A stretch of DNA of 22,707 nucleotides, taken from assembly GCA_024220525.1 (NCBI GenBank), contig JAMYWO010000056.1, positions 129,109 through 151,815 of the forward strand, in the 5' to 3' direction. A program made the position numbers and the translations under genes. Below the pieces are notes generated by a model. That model did not search any database, was not told where the DNA came from, and was given only the letters and a program-made list of their open reading frames with translations. This DNA is from Cochliopodium minus. Its lineage: Eukaryota; Discosea; Himatismenida; Cochliopodiidae. Positions 9,904 through 20,100 of the stretch are shown here, piece after piece (position 1 is the first letter of the stretch; each line of letters starts with the position of its first letter).

Positions 9904-11375
9904 ATGCAAGACCAAGAAGAATTGAATTTTTATCCCACCAGTTTCGATAACAATGAAGCAGAAATAAAATATGAAACAGCACCAACTCAAAATAACTATT
10001 TCAGCCAAGATGGTATAGATGATGGAGAGGTATTGATAGATGAATTGCCTCTATTGGATGGTAAAAGAGATTAAATAAAAAAATAATAAAATCTGTTGTA
10101 CAATAAAGCCTAAATTAAGAAATGTTTCTTTCAATATCTCTATTTATTAACCCATAAACCATTCTATTTTAGAATTGGGCATCTATCCCTCTCATATCTG
10201 GAAAAGAACGAATACTGTGTTGAATCCCTTCACCAAAAATGTGGATCCTGATTTCTTGGATGATAGTGATGTAGCTGGACCCTTGGTATTTTGTTTGTTG
10301 TTAGGATTTGTGCTGTTATTGGTAATAAATAAAGTGACATATATAATTTTAAAAGGGATTTCATACACGTGTATGAAATTATATCATAAAATGAAATCAA
10401 AAGATTAATTAACATATAATCCCAAATATTAAATTTTGAAATCACCTTTCATTCTTTTAAAAATGATAGCCAAAATTATGTGAGATATTTTATATAAATG
10501 TTTGTCAATGATGGATTTAAAATCATATACCATGGTGATTACTGAATAATTCTTGGTTTTTTCTTTTTTCTCGAAATAAGAGTTCTAAAAAAAAATTCCA
10601 TTTTAAACAACATAAATAATTATTTGAATCAGCAAATTTGCTCAATTAAAAATTGATTAAATTCTAAAAAAAAATTTTTGAAAAACAAAAAAAAAAACAA
10701 TTTAATTTCAATTAAAAAAAAATAAAAAAATTAAAAAAAAAATAATCAAACTTTTTTTCCTTTGACATAGGGAGGAAAAATTCATTTTGGATTTATTTAT
10801 GGGGTTGGTTCTATTGGCTGTTTGGGAATTTATTTGCTCCTCAATTTGATGTGTGACCAAAATCTTTCTATCTATCAAACCATTTCTGTTCTTGGTAAAA
10901 AAAAAAAAAAAAATATTTGAAAATAAAATCAAAAAAAAAAACTGTAAATTTATTAAAAAACATTTTTTATATTAAATGTTTTAAAAATTAAATTTTATTA
11001 ATCTTTTTTTTCAGTTTAAAAATTTTTTATTAATTAAACTCTTTTTAATTATATTTAAATTTTCATTTACATTTTTATTTTTTTGAAAATTTTTATTTAA
11101 TTTTTAATTTTATTTTAAATTTTTTATTTAATTTTTTTTAAAAAAATTTTTTAGGATATTGTTTGTTGCCCATAGTTTTGTTAGCAACAGTGGGAATTAT
11201 TTTCCATTTGAACGGAATAGCAGGGTACATTTTGTCCTTCCTTTTCATCGTGTGGGCCACCAACTCTGCTTCCCTCATTTTCATCACTGCCTTGTCCATG
11301 AGTCACCAACGCTTGTTGGTTGCTTATCCTGTTGGGTTGTTTTATATTTCTTTTGCTTTGATGGCTGTGTTTTAA
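9904..11375 (+). CDS. YIPF5: Yip1 / YIPF5 homologue, Golgi-ER membrane protein
   Basis: Exons 9904-10060, 10173-10321, 10771-10894 and 11155-11375 give 216 residues and a TAA stop. The N-terminal half is acidic and cytosolic in the family. It leads into ELGIYPSHIWKRTNTVLNP, the conserved segment before the membrane domain. Then follow DVAGPLVFCLLLGF, GGKIHFGFIYGVGSIGCLG, SVLGYCLLPIVLL, WATNSASLIFITAL and HQRLLVAYPVGLFY. These match the five-helix Yip1 domain of YIPF5/YIPF7 and yeast Yip1 closely in order and spacing. In the family this protein acts with Rab/Ypt GTPases and COPII vesicles in ER-Golgi traffic. Length is slightly short of animal YIPF5 (about 257) because of a shorter N-terminus. 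Intron 2 is long for this locus (449 nt) and holds a 22-bp palindrome. A frame running from exon 2 into intron 2 stays open to 10408, so an unspliced form would be truncated after the first helix. Confidence 0.93.
10358..10379. repeat. 22-bp perfect palindrome with a central CACGTG
   Basis: The sequence centred on 10368/10369, core TCATACACGTGTATGA, is perfectly self-complementary over 22 bp including three flanking bases each side. It sits inside intron 2 of the Yip1 homologue. CACGTG is the classic E-box bound by bHLH proteins, so an intronic regulatory site or a structured intron are possibilities. Confidence 0.7.
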
Positions 11376-11519
11376 AAAAAAAAAAATTTTCTTGGAAAGT
11401 TAAATAAAAAAAAAAATAATTTATTTTAATTTCTTTCTTATTTTATTATTTTTTTAATATTCTTTTAGTTCAGAATTTTTTTTGAAAATTTTAAATTTTT
11501 TGAATTATGACTTTTTCAT
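11376..11519. other. Tail-to-tail gap between Yip1 homologue and F-box gene
   Basis: Short AT-rich intergenic stretch with A and T homopolymers. No gene or structured element was recognised. Confidence 0.5.
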
Positions 11520-11959
11520 TTATCTCTTGGAATAAAAAGCCAACAAAGAACTTTGTCCTGGTACTTTAACACACATCGGCTGTTCATCTTTTTTAGAATT
11601 AAAAAAAAAAAAATTAAATAAAAAAATTTCATGTTTTAAAAAAAAAATTAAATAAATGTTTTTAAAAATTAAAAGAAAATAATTCTTTCAAATAATAAAC
11701 CGAGTAAAAAGCTTTTACTGTTATCAGGATCTATGGTTTGTCTCCAAAGACACAAATCGTCTTTGAGATATCCACAAAAAATGAAAGAAGAGGAGTCAGG
11801 AGAAAAGAGGGAGTGAGACAAGGCGTATTGATCGAAAAAGAAGAGGAATTCTCTCAAGAAAGAAGAGGACGGTGAAAATTTGCTTTTTGGATCCAAATAG
11901 GAAAATATCCTCAAAAAGATTTCTGTTGGAAAAATATTTAAGAATTCAATCTCTTCCAT
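11520..11959 (-). CDS. Short F-box protein, 2 exons, possibly 5' incomplete
   Basis: Exon 11959-11701 and exon 11587-11520 join in frame (CTC G|AT GAA) to give 108 residues and a TAA stop. The N-terminus reads LNIFPTEIFLRIFSYLDPKSK, which fits the F-box core (LPxEILxxIFSYLDP) that binds Skp1 in SCF ubiquitin ligases. The rest includes FFFDQYALSHSLF and CLWRQTIDPDNS and matches no substrate-binding repeat I know, so the target is unknown. The 22-codon last exon is short but has a good acceptor. Immediately before the ATG the minus strand reads T-rich, then N, then AGGTATGG. This looks like a splice acceptor, so the ATG could lie inside an exon whose earlier part is lost in the ambiguous region. 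Confidence 0.6.
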
Positions 11960-11963
11960 ACCT

Positions 11964-12040
11964 NAAATAAAAATAAAAATAAAAATAAAAATAAAAATAA
12001 AAATAAAAATAAAAATAAAAAATAAAAAATAAAAATAAAA
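11964..12040. repeat. Ambiguous base and (AAATAA)n microsatellite
   Basis: Position 11964 is N, the only ambiguous base in the window. It is followed by about ten units of a 6-bp A/T repeat that then degenerates. It separates the F-box gene from the last exon of the truncated P450 and is a likely place for a collapsed or joined assembly. Confidence 0.85.
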
Positions 12041-12137
12041 AATGAAAAAAATGAAAAAATAAAAATAAATATAAATAAATAATTAAATAAAATTATAAAA
12101 TAAAAAAGAAAATAAATTTTTTAAAAAATTTTTTTAC

Positions 12138-12796
12138 ATTCCATGTTTCACCATTTGCTACAAATATTCCATTTCCTAAGTATTTTCCACTCATATTTTT
12201 GACCATGAGCTTATTTACCGAATCAAAAAAAATTAATAAAAATAAAAAATAAAAAAGGCTGAAACTTACCTCTCCTTTTTCGTATTTTTCGAACTTCTCT
12301 CTTAATACATGGTCGAATATTTTTGGATCAGCAGTCAACACATACCACTTTTTTTTTTTAATAAAAATAAAAAATAAAAATGAAATTTCATTGAACTTTT
12401 TTTTTTTACAGGTACTCCAATGTTAAATTTGAAACTGAATGCCTTTCCACCATGTTCCATCATCACTTGATGCATGTGTCTAATAAATATAAATAAAAAA
12501 ATTTATTTTTTTTTGTTTGAGCAATTACTTGTAATGTATATGCAATGTCTTTTGCAATTCAAACAATGAAAAGAATATTGGAATTCCTATTTGAATATAT
12601 GAAAATGATAATATTCAAATTTGATGATGATATTCAAATTGATGATTACCACTCAATCCAGGGCAAGGTCTATTTTTCTTGAATTGAGAATTAATCATTT
12701 AATCTCAAAATATCAAATTTTTATTTTATTTACAAGTGTATAGAAATAATGTGCCACAGATATCAGAATAATCAAAAAAGCTATAATTAAGAACAT
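12138..12796 (-). pseudogene. Cytochrome P450, N-terminal 123 residues only
   Basis: Six exons are read: 12796-12734, 12677-12650, 12586-12529, 12479-12410, 12347-12270 and 12209-12138 (369 nt, all in frame). Residues 1-21 are a hydrophobic signal anchor (MFLIIAFLIILISVAHYF). The proline-rich hinge RPCPGLSGIPIF follows, then HMHQVMMEHGGKAFSF, WYVLTADPKIFDHVLR, FEKYEKGE and KYLGNGIFVANGETWN. The last part is the family's GxGIFxxDGxxWxxxR region, found before helix C, in the style of CYP86, CYP94 and CYP704 fatty-acid hydroxylases. The final exon ends at a clean GTAAAA donor, but no further P450 exon follows. The I-helix, ExxR and haem-Cys segments, about 380 residues, are absent. What follows is an A/T microsatellite with an N and then the F-box gene. 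The missing part may be lost from the assembly rather than the genome. Confidence 0.82.
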
Positions 12797-13071
12797 TTTT
12801 TTTATTTTTATATTTTTTGAATTCTTTTTTTTTTTTTCTATCTTATGAAGAGGGACTTTAGCAAAAATGAAAGAAAAATAAGTTAATTCCTCACAATAAA
12901 ATTCAAATAGTCCCGCTGAATAAATAAAAAAACTCCCCAAATTTAATTTGAAAAAATCAAAACGAAATAATAATTTTGAAATTAAGCATATCTTGTTTTC
13001 AAATCTGCTTTTTAAAAAAATGAAATTATTTATTCCAATATGAACTTTCCATTTATAATTAAAAAAAAAAA
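12797..13071. promoter_or_regulatory. Shared divergent promoter region, P450 (-) / GMC oxidoreductase (+)
   Basis: These 275 bp lie between two divergent ATGs. Both flanking genes encode oxidoreductases with N-terminal membrane anchors, so co-regulation is plausible. The region has T and A runs, but I cannot pick out individual elements. Confidence 0.45.
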
Positions 13072-16000
13072 ATGTTCTTCACTCTTTTAATTGTATTTCT
13101 TGGGATTTTAATATACTTGCTATTTATAAGGAGAATAAATCCTTTCGCAAATCTACCAAGAAAATTCAATTCCAAAGATATAAACTTGACACAATATGAT
13201 TATGTAGTTGGTAATATTTAATATAACCTCAAATTTTACCATTATAATGATCAAAAATTCAAGTGGGAGCTGGATCATCTGGATGTGTAAGTTTAAAAAT
13301 TTTTTCCAATATAAATAAATAAATCCTAAACAAAAATTTCCCTATTTTTTATGAATAAAGGTATTGACAAACAGATTGATAAGAGCGGGACATAAAGGTT
13401 ATTTTAAAGAGGAGAATATTTATATAAATTATATAATTATAAAATCAAATAAATTTTTTATTATCTTTAGTTCTTTTGCTTGAAAATGGAGGGGAAGCAC
13501 AAAAGATGAATGAAACATCAAAAATGATCCACAACTGGGTTTCATTAATCAGAAGCGACATCGACTACGAGTACAGCACTGTCCCACAAAAGGGATTCGA
13601 CAATAGAAAAGTGTATGTCAACAGGGGGAAAACACTTGGTGGATGCAGTACTGTAAATGCCAACATGTTTGTGAGAGGGAACAAAAAGTAAACAATAAAA
13701 TTTGTATTTAAATAATTTGTTTTTAAATAATTTGTTTTTTTTTTTTTATAATAAAGTGATTATGATAATTGGGAAACTGTTCATGGTGCAAAAGGTTGGA
13801 AATTCGAAGATGTTTTACCTTCTTTTAACTACTGTGAAAACTACAAAGAAGGAGACAAAAAATATAGAGGGAAAGAGGGTTAACATACTTTACTTTTTAT
13901 ATCGTATGATATGATGACTCAAACTTTTTTAATTAAAAAAAAATAAATAGGACCAATCATTCCCAGAAATACTGCTAAGAATTCCCCAATCTTCGAAAAA
14001 ATTATTGATAGCATAGAAAATTCTGGAGTTACAAAGAGAGTAGAAGGTAAACCTTGCCTTTTCATATTTAATATAAAATAACCACATCAAAATCTAATAG
14101 ATTATAACTATCCTGAGCAAACTGGTGTTGGTTACACCCAAGAATCTTTATTTCAGGATGGGAGAAGAGCTGATTGTTTTACTGCATTCATTGGTAAAAA
14201 AAAAAAAAATTCGATCATTTAATTTTAAACAACAATTTCATTAAAAAGAACCTCTCATTGGAAATCGTAACCTCAAGGTTGTGAGCGAAGCAAAAGTACA
14301 CAAAATCATTTTCAATTCAAAGAAACAAGTTATTGGAGTAAAAATTGAGGTTGACGGAAGTATCGTATACATTGAGCCAAAAAAAGAAGTAAAGTTTTTC
14401 TTTGAATATTAATTCGATTTTTATTTTTTTTTTATTTTATTTTTTATTTTTTTATTTTTTTTATTTGATTTTAAATTTTTTATTTGATTTTATTTATTTT
14501 TATTTTTTATTTATTTTCATTTTTTATTATTTATTATTTATTTATTTTTTATTCATTTTTAGGTGATTTTATGTGCTGGTGCTATCAATTCACCTCAATT
14601 GTTGTTGCTTTCGGGAATTGGCGACAAAGAAGACTTGGAAAAGTTGGGCATAGAATCTGTTTACCACAACCCACATGTTGGAAAGAATTTACAGTTAAAA
14701 AAAAAATATTTTTTATTTTTATTTTTTATTTTATTATTTTATAATTTTTTATTTTATTTTATTTTTATTTTTTTATTTTTTCTTTTTTTCTTTTTTATTT
14801 TTTTATTATATATTATTTTTCTTTTATTTAGTGACCATCCTGCTACTGCGATGGCATTTTCAGTCAAAGACGAACACATTGCACCTCCACTCGAAGTTTC
14901 TGGTTCAGGGTTGTTAGTAACTGGTTTCTACCAATCATCCATCTCCAAAAAAGATACTCCAAACAATGGGCCAGATATACAAGTATAAAAAACAAAAAAA
15001 AACTAATATTTATTAATTATTAAATAAAAATTTTACATTTTTTCTTTTTTTTTTTAATAATAACAGGTTGTCGGGGTAATTTTTTTTTCACTGAAAGAAT
15101 TTTTCAAATTTTTTTTTAAAAAATTTTTTTTTTTTTGGATATTCTTACTTGTTTAGATTCAAGGATCTCAATTTTATTCTAGACTCATCCCCATGGAACT
15201 GGTTCAAAAGTTTATGGACAAGTTTTTTGGAGGCACTTTTTATAATAAGAAAACTCTCTTGCACAATTTTCAGTTAAACTTCAACCAAGCACTGAGATTT
15301 GTTAACAAATTTTTTTTTTTGTTAAAAAACTTGATTTAATCAAATCTTTATTTTAGCTTCTTCCTAAAACAAGCCTCTTCAAAAATATATTCCAAAAAAC
15401 TTTTTCACTGGTAAAAATTTTGTAAAATTTATAGATCTCTCTCTTACAAATTTACTTTTATTTTATTAGTCCCTTGTCAATAACCAGCCATTCTCAAGAG
15501 GATTTATCAAGCTTGCAAGTAATAATGTCGATGATGCCCCGATAATTGATCCTAGAGCATTTGAAGACCCAAGAGATCTGGAAAAGGTTACCATAATTTT
15601 TTTTTCAACAATAATTTTTGATATCAATCTTCAAATTATAATGTTTTAATATTTTAATATTTTCATGTTTTTATATTTTAATATTTTTATGTTTAAATAT
15701 TTTAATTTCTGGAATTACTACAAAAGCTTGTTGAAGGAGTCAAGAATGTCTACAAAATCACAGAAACTTCTCCTCTCTCTGATGTTTTAGAAAAATATTT
15801 GCAACCCGAGACTAAATTGCAATCTGATGAAGAAATACGCAAATACATCAGAAATCATGTTAATTTTTTTATTTTTTTTATTTAAATTAATTTTTTTATT
15901 TTATTTCAATTTATGCACTATAGGCTTTGTTGGCTTGGCATCCTGTGGGTACTTGTAAAATGGGTTCTGGGAAAGATTGTGTTGTGGATTCTGAAGGCAG

Positions 16001-16130
16001 AGTGATCGGAGTCGAAAACCTTAGGGTTGCTGATGCTTCCATTATGCCTGCAGTCATCTCTGGGAACACAAATTGGCCATCTATGATGATAGGTTCCAGA
16101 ATCTCTGAATTCATTAACTCTGAAAAATAA
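13072..16130 (+). CDS. GMC-family FAD oxidoreductase (choline dehydrogenase-like), 16 exons
   Basis: Exons: 13072-13210, 13264-13286, 13361-13397, 13471-13687, 13757-13878, 13951-14046, 14101-14193, 14249-14388, 14563-14693, 14832-14982, 15067-15075, 15157-15300, 15357-15410, 15480-15596, 15727-15858 and 15924-16130. They sum to 1812 nt, 603 residues, the normal GMC length. Residues 2-19 form a signal anchor ([18 protein letters not shown]). The FAD motif [10 protein letters not shown] follows at 45-54, then [25 protein letters not shown] (GMC signature 1), [34 protein letters not shown] (signature 2), VGKNLHDHPA and [10 protein letters not shown]. The C-terminus has [19 protein letters not shown] and [10 protein letters not shown], with the likely catalytic His541 and Asn585. 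Such enzymes oxidise alcohols using FAD; the substrate cannot be deduced. A 9-nt exon (15067-15075) and a 23-nt exon carrying the FAD loop are unusual. A donor GTTAAA at 14694 shows that GTT donors are used here. Confidence 0.95.
15067..15075 (+). other. 9-nt microexon of the GMC oxidoreductase
   Basis: The exon encodes Val-Val-Gly between an acceptor AACAG and a donor GTAATT. It is in phase 0, so skipping it would remove three residues without breaking the frame. The flanking reading DIQ-VVG-IQG is plausible but not anchored by a family motif. Confidence 0.6.
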
Positions 16131-16456
16131 TTCATTTTCTTTGTCACAACAGGAATATTGGATATTGTTAACATCTATTAAAATTGCAAAAATCTTGAAT
16201 TATTCGAAATTTCTTAGCATCAAATTTTGAGTTCTGTTTATATCAGATCAAGTATAATGCTTAAAATCATGGTGATTATTATTGTATATCACTTTATCAT
16301 AAACATTTTTATTTTGTTAAGATGCGATTATTTGTGAAAATTAACTTGGATTTAATGAAATTAACTTGGATTTATATTTTTTTAAATTAATCAACTCTTT
16401 GACTCTAAAAAAAATAATTTATAAAATTGGGGAAGAATTTAATTCAATCAATCCAA
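16131..16456. other. Tail-to-tail gap with a 20-bp tandem repeat
   Basis: No coding frame was recognised between the GMC oxidoreductase (+) and the cysteine-rich gene (-). The unit GAAATTAACTTGGATTTA is present twice with a 20-bp period at about 16337-16374. Confidence 0.55.
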
Positions 16457-16836
16457 TTAATTTTTTGTGACATATGTGCATGTGTTTTTAATACACTTGA
16501 GAGATCTTTGTGCACATTTAGGAAAGCATTTAGGGAAATTACGAGCCCAATGGCATGAATTTTTTTGGAGAGCCCTATAATAGTCTTCATAATCTTTATT
16601 GACTGGTTCTCCTCCACAAGAGCACCCACGACTTTAAAAATATTTTTTTTGATCAAGAATTAAATTGAATTTAATATTAATTTTTCATACCATTCTGTTT
16701 TAACTGCTGTACATTCATCATGAGATTCACAGTATTGATCCTCTGGATCAATGTCAATTTTTTCGGGTCTTTTTTTTTTTGCTGTTACCAAAGAAATAAT
16801 TAACAAAATGCAAACACAATAAAAGAGAATTTTCAT
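16457..16836 (-). CDS. Small secreted ten-cysteine protein, 2 exons
   Basis: Exons 16836-16691 and 16631-16457 join through a TG|T codon (Cys) to give 106 residues and a TAA stop. Residues 1-19 (MKILFYCVCILLIISLVTA) form a textbook signal peptide ending at an Ala, with cleavage likely before KKKRPEK. The mature part starts acidic and then carries ten cysteines in the order QYC, DEC, TEC, RGC, SC, NSC, PKC, FPKC, LKC and NTC, which is enough for five disulfides. The segment CTAVKTECRGCSCGGEPVN, followed by a long YEDYYRAL stretch and a C-terminal CIKNTC, recalls small bacterial and eukaryotic secreted proteins of unknown function with a Cys-x-x-Cys-x-Gly-Gly core; this is a resemblance from memory, not a search result. 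An overlapping frame in exon 2 (to 16444) is a shadow. A secreted effector, inhibitor or structural role are all open. Confidence 0.78.
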
Positions 16837-17144
16837 TTTTTTTATTTAAATTGATTTAAAAATTGTTGCTTACATTTGTTCTTAAATAACTCAAATTGAT
16901 GACAATCAAAGGTCCTGAATGAATCAACAAAAATATTTTTACTTTACTTTTAATATACATATTTTTATCACGGAAAATTCTTTTCTATATTTACAGTGTA
17001 TGGTGGGTGAATCGCATAATTATGCAAATTTATTTTTCCTTATGAATCAAAGGATATTTTCATTGGAGAAAAAATTGAAATCTCTCCATATGATTTTCCA
17101 TCTTGTTCATAATTAATAATGAAAAATTATTAAAAAAAATTCTA
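16837..17144. promoter_or_regulatory. Divergent intergenic region, cysteine-rich gene (-) / 949-residue gene (+)
   Basis: These 308 bp lie between two divergent start codons. An open frame at 16919-17116 has no family match, no splice partner and a composition like the surroundings, so I treat the stretch as non-coding. No distinct element stands out. Confidence 0.45.
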
Positions 17145-20100
17145 ATGGACAAAAGAATTTTTCTTCCTTTGAGCGCAGTATCTCTTGGATTGATTGGTTA
17201 TATAGCTTTTTATTTTTCTCAAAATAAAAAAAAGAAGATTGATGTGGAGGAAATAAAGAATATAAACAAGAATTTGTTGAAATATTTTAATAATCGAAAT
17301 CAAGATGAACTGATAAAAGAATTGCACAAATTATTGAATTATGATTGGTAAAATTTTGATTCTTAATTTCATTGGTTAAATCATTACATGAAACAAAATC
17401 CAATTATTTTTTTGGATATAAATCTGATTCAGATTTAATCTAATTTATTAATATTTATTGGATTTTTAAACAAACACAATTATTTATTAAGGAATATAAG
17501 AAATTATATAGAAAATTTTTTGTGAGATTTTAATCTCCATATAATATCATTTTATTTGTTGATCCGAATATCGATCATTTTTACTAACAAATTTTCATAG
17601 GAAAACAATTAATTTAAAAGAGAAAAATGAAAGGGAATGCTTCATTGTGGGAATAAAAAATGTAGTTCAATTGCTGGGATCCTATTTCGGGTTGAAATAT
17701 GAAGAACTATTTGAATTGATGGAAATAACTATTGATAAAATAGCACAAATAATGCTTCTAAAACTCACATTCAACGAAAGAGAAAACATCTATTATTCGA
17801 TCTCTATAATCTTGAGCCTCCTTGTATCAAGAAAATTCAATCTACATTTCAAATACAGAAACACAAAAGCAATAGAAGAAACAAGAAAGTTGTGGATGAT
17901 AATGGACAACATAAAGAAAAAAGCAAGCAAGTCGGAGCTCTTTTTGGAGATGTTCATTACTGTTAAGAGAGGGCTTATCTCTACCTTGATGATGAATGAA
18001 AGATACCAAGAAGTTTTAGACAAACATATCAAAGATAAATTGGATGATCCATTTTTGCTGAAAATCATTTCTAAACCATATGTTGGTAGACAACTTTGAT
18101 TAAAAAAAAAAATTCTTTTATAATTATTCTAATTTTTTTTTTTGTTACATCAGAGAGTTTGGCATTGGTAATTGATTTTAAAAACTCAAAATATTTTTTT
18201 AAAAAAAACTTGATTAAATAAAAGATATCCTCCATGTTCACAATGACTTTGAAGTGCAAAGACAAGGAACTTATCGAAAAAATAAAATCCTTTTGTAAAA
18301 CCAGAATAGAGTTACTTTCGACCAAAATAATGATTTCAATCCTTTATGTATCTGTTTCCAATTATGATTTTTTTTGTGACTCTTTCAAGGAAATTATTGG
18401 TCGAAATGGATCAAAAGCAAAACTTGTCGTTGCTGCATTCAAAGATGGAAACCCAATTGACTTTAAACTCAAAATAAAGAGTTTTGAAAATGAAGAGATT
18501 GTGTTTCACGAAGAGATAATCAAAAAGAAAGCACTTCCCAAAGAGATTTTGAACAAACAAAGACTCATTTCTGAAAAAATTTATGATGAACTAAAATTTA
18601 ATTCTTCTTCAATGATTTCTGACTACTTCAAATCTGAAAGAGTAAACTCAAAGGACGAGAACAAATTCTTGTTTTTCCAAGAATCACTAGAAAGTAATTT
18701 CAAAGTTTACACTGTTGAAACTTCTTCATTTGAACTAGCGAATGGATTATATGTCTTATCTTTTGAGGTTGACAGAGGTAATGGAAAATACACTGAAGAA
18801 GCAAAAATTCTCATCAAAAAAAAGTATAACTCTCAAAATGACGATTTTGTCGAAATTTTGGACCAATTTGGGTGGTTGTAAGTTTTAATTAAGATTTTTT
18901 AATTTTTTTTCCTGCTTTATTGATTTCAACTGCTTTATTGATTTAATTTTTTTTAGGCCAAAGTCGGACATTCATCTTACAATCTATTTATTTGTAATGA
19001 TCTCTTTTAAAACTACTTTTTACTCATTTGAATTTTTAATCATTTTAACAACCTACTCTCCGATTTTTAATTTAATCAAATTTTTAATTTAGTCAAATTT
19101 ATTTTGGAATATTGATACATACCACAAAGAAGACAACCTCGAGAAACTAAAAATTTTGCTTGAAAAGAAATTCCTTGAAAAACTTGTCAATTTTATTTCT
19201 GGAGATATTCTCCCCTACACTTTGATTTCTTTGTTTTCAACTATCTCATGTAAAATTTATTATTGTTTTTCGTTACATTTATTTTAATATTTTAAAGATG
19301 GTGTTTGCTTAAAAACGGAATCAATTGATCTCTTCAAAAAATTCACGAAAAACATTGAAGAATTCTTCTTGAAATCCAAGGATGTGACAATGAAGCAAGA
19401 TCTGATAACCCTCTATGATAGCCAATTCAAATTCTTCGAGTACTACGAAATGTTGGAAGAGATGGACAATGTAGCTAACAAAATATCACAGACAGAATTG
19501 ATAGATCCGTCTTTTACAAGCAAAGAATACTCAATTTTAATTAATTCTTTAATTTGGGAAATAAACTCCAACATAATAAAGGAAGACTCCAACATTGAGT
19601 TTTTGGCCAGAGATTTGGAACATATCAAGATGACTCTCAACAAAACCAATGAAGATATTGGTAATAGTGACGAAACACAAATCAATTACTTTAATTGTTT
19701 CAGAAAAGAATACTATTTTGTTGATTCCGATATTTGTTTATGTGAAGGAATAGACTTTGTAAGTTAGTTATTATATCCTCTTATTTTACTTATTGTTGAA
19801 TTTTGATTTTTTTATAAGGATGATTCAATTTTAACCAGCCCTTTCGAAGGATACGAGCCTATTTTAATTAGAAGAGATTGTTTCAAAACAATTCAATTCA
19901 TTCAAAAGTAATATTTTTTTCATAAAGAGCTCTTTTCTTTTTGAATTCACAATTCATCTTATTTCAATTTTAAAAAAGGATGAATTTTATTAATTACGTT
20001 GAAGCAAGACACAACAAAATGATTGATTTTTTGAACATCCTCGAGGAAAACTTGGAGCTGATAACACCAAATAACTTTAGGTTTAGTTTTACAGAAAGTA

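Noticed and set aside
10175-10408. Open frame extending past exon 2 of the Yip1 homologue
   Set aside because: The homology continues in exon 3 at 10771; the extension is intron read-through.
16444-16656. Minus-strand frame over the second exon of the cysteine-rich gene
   Set aside because: The alternative frame joined to the signal-peptide exon gives regularly spaced cysteines and a better protein.
16919-17116. Short plus-strand frame between divergent genes
   Set aside because: No family resemblance, no splice partners, and composition like intergenic DNA.
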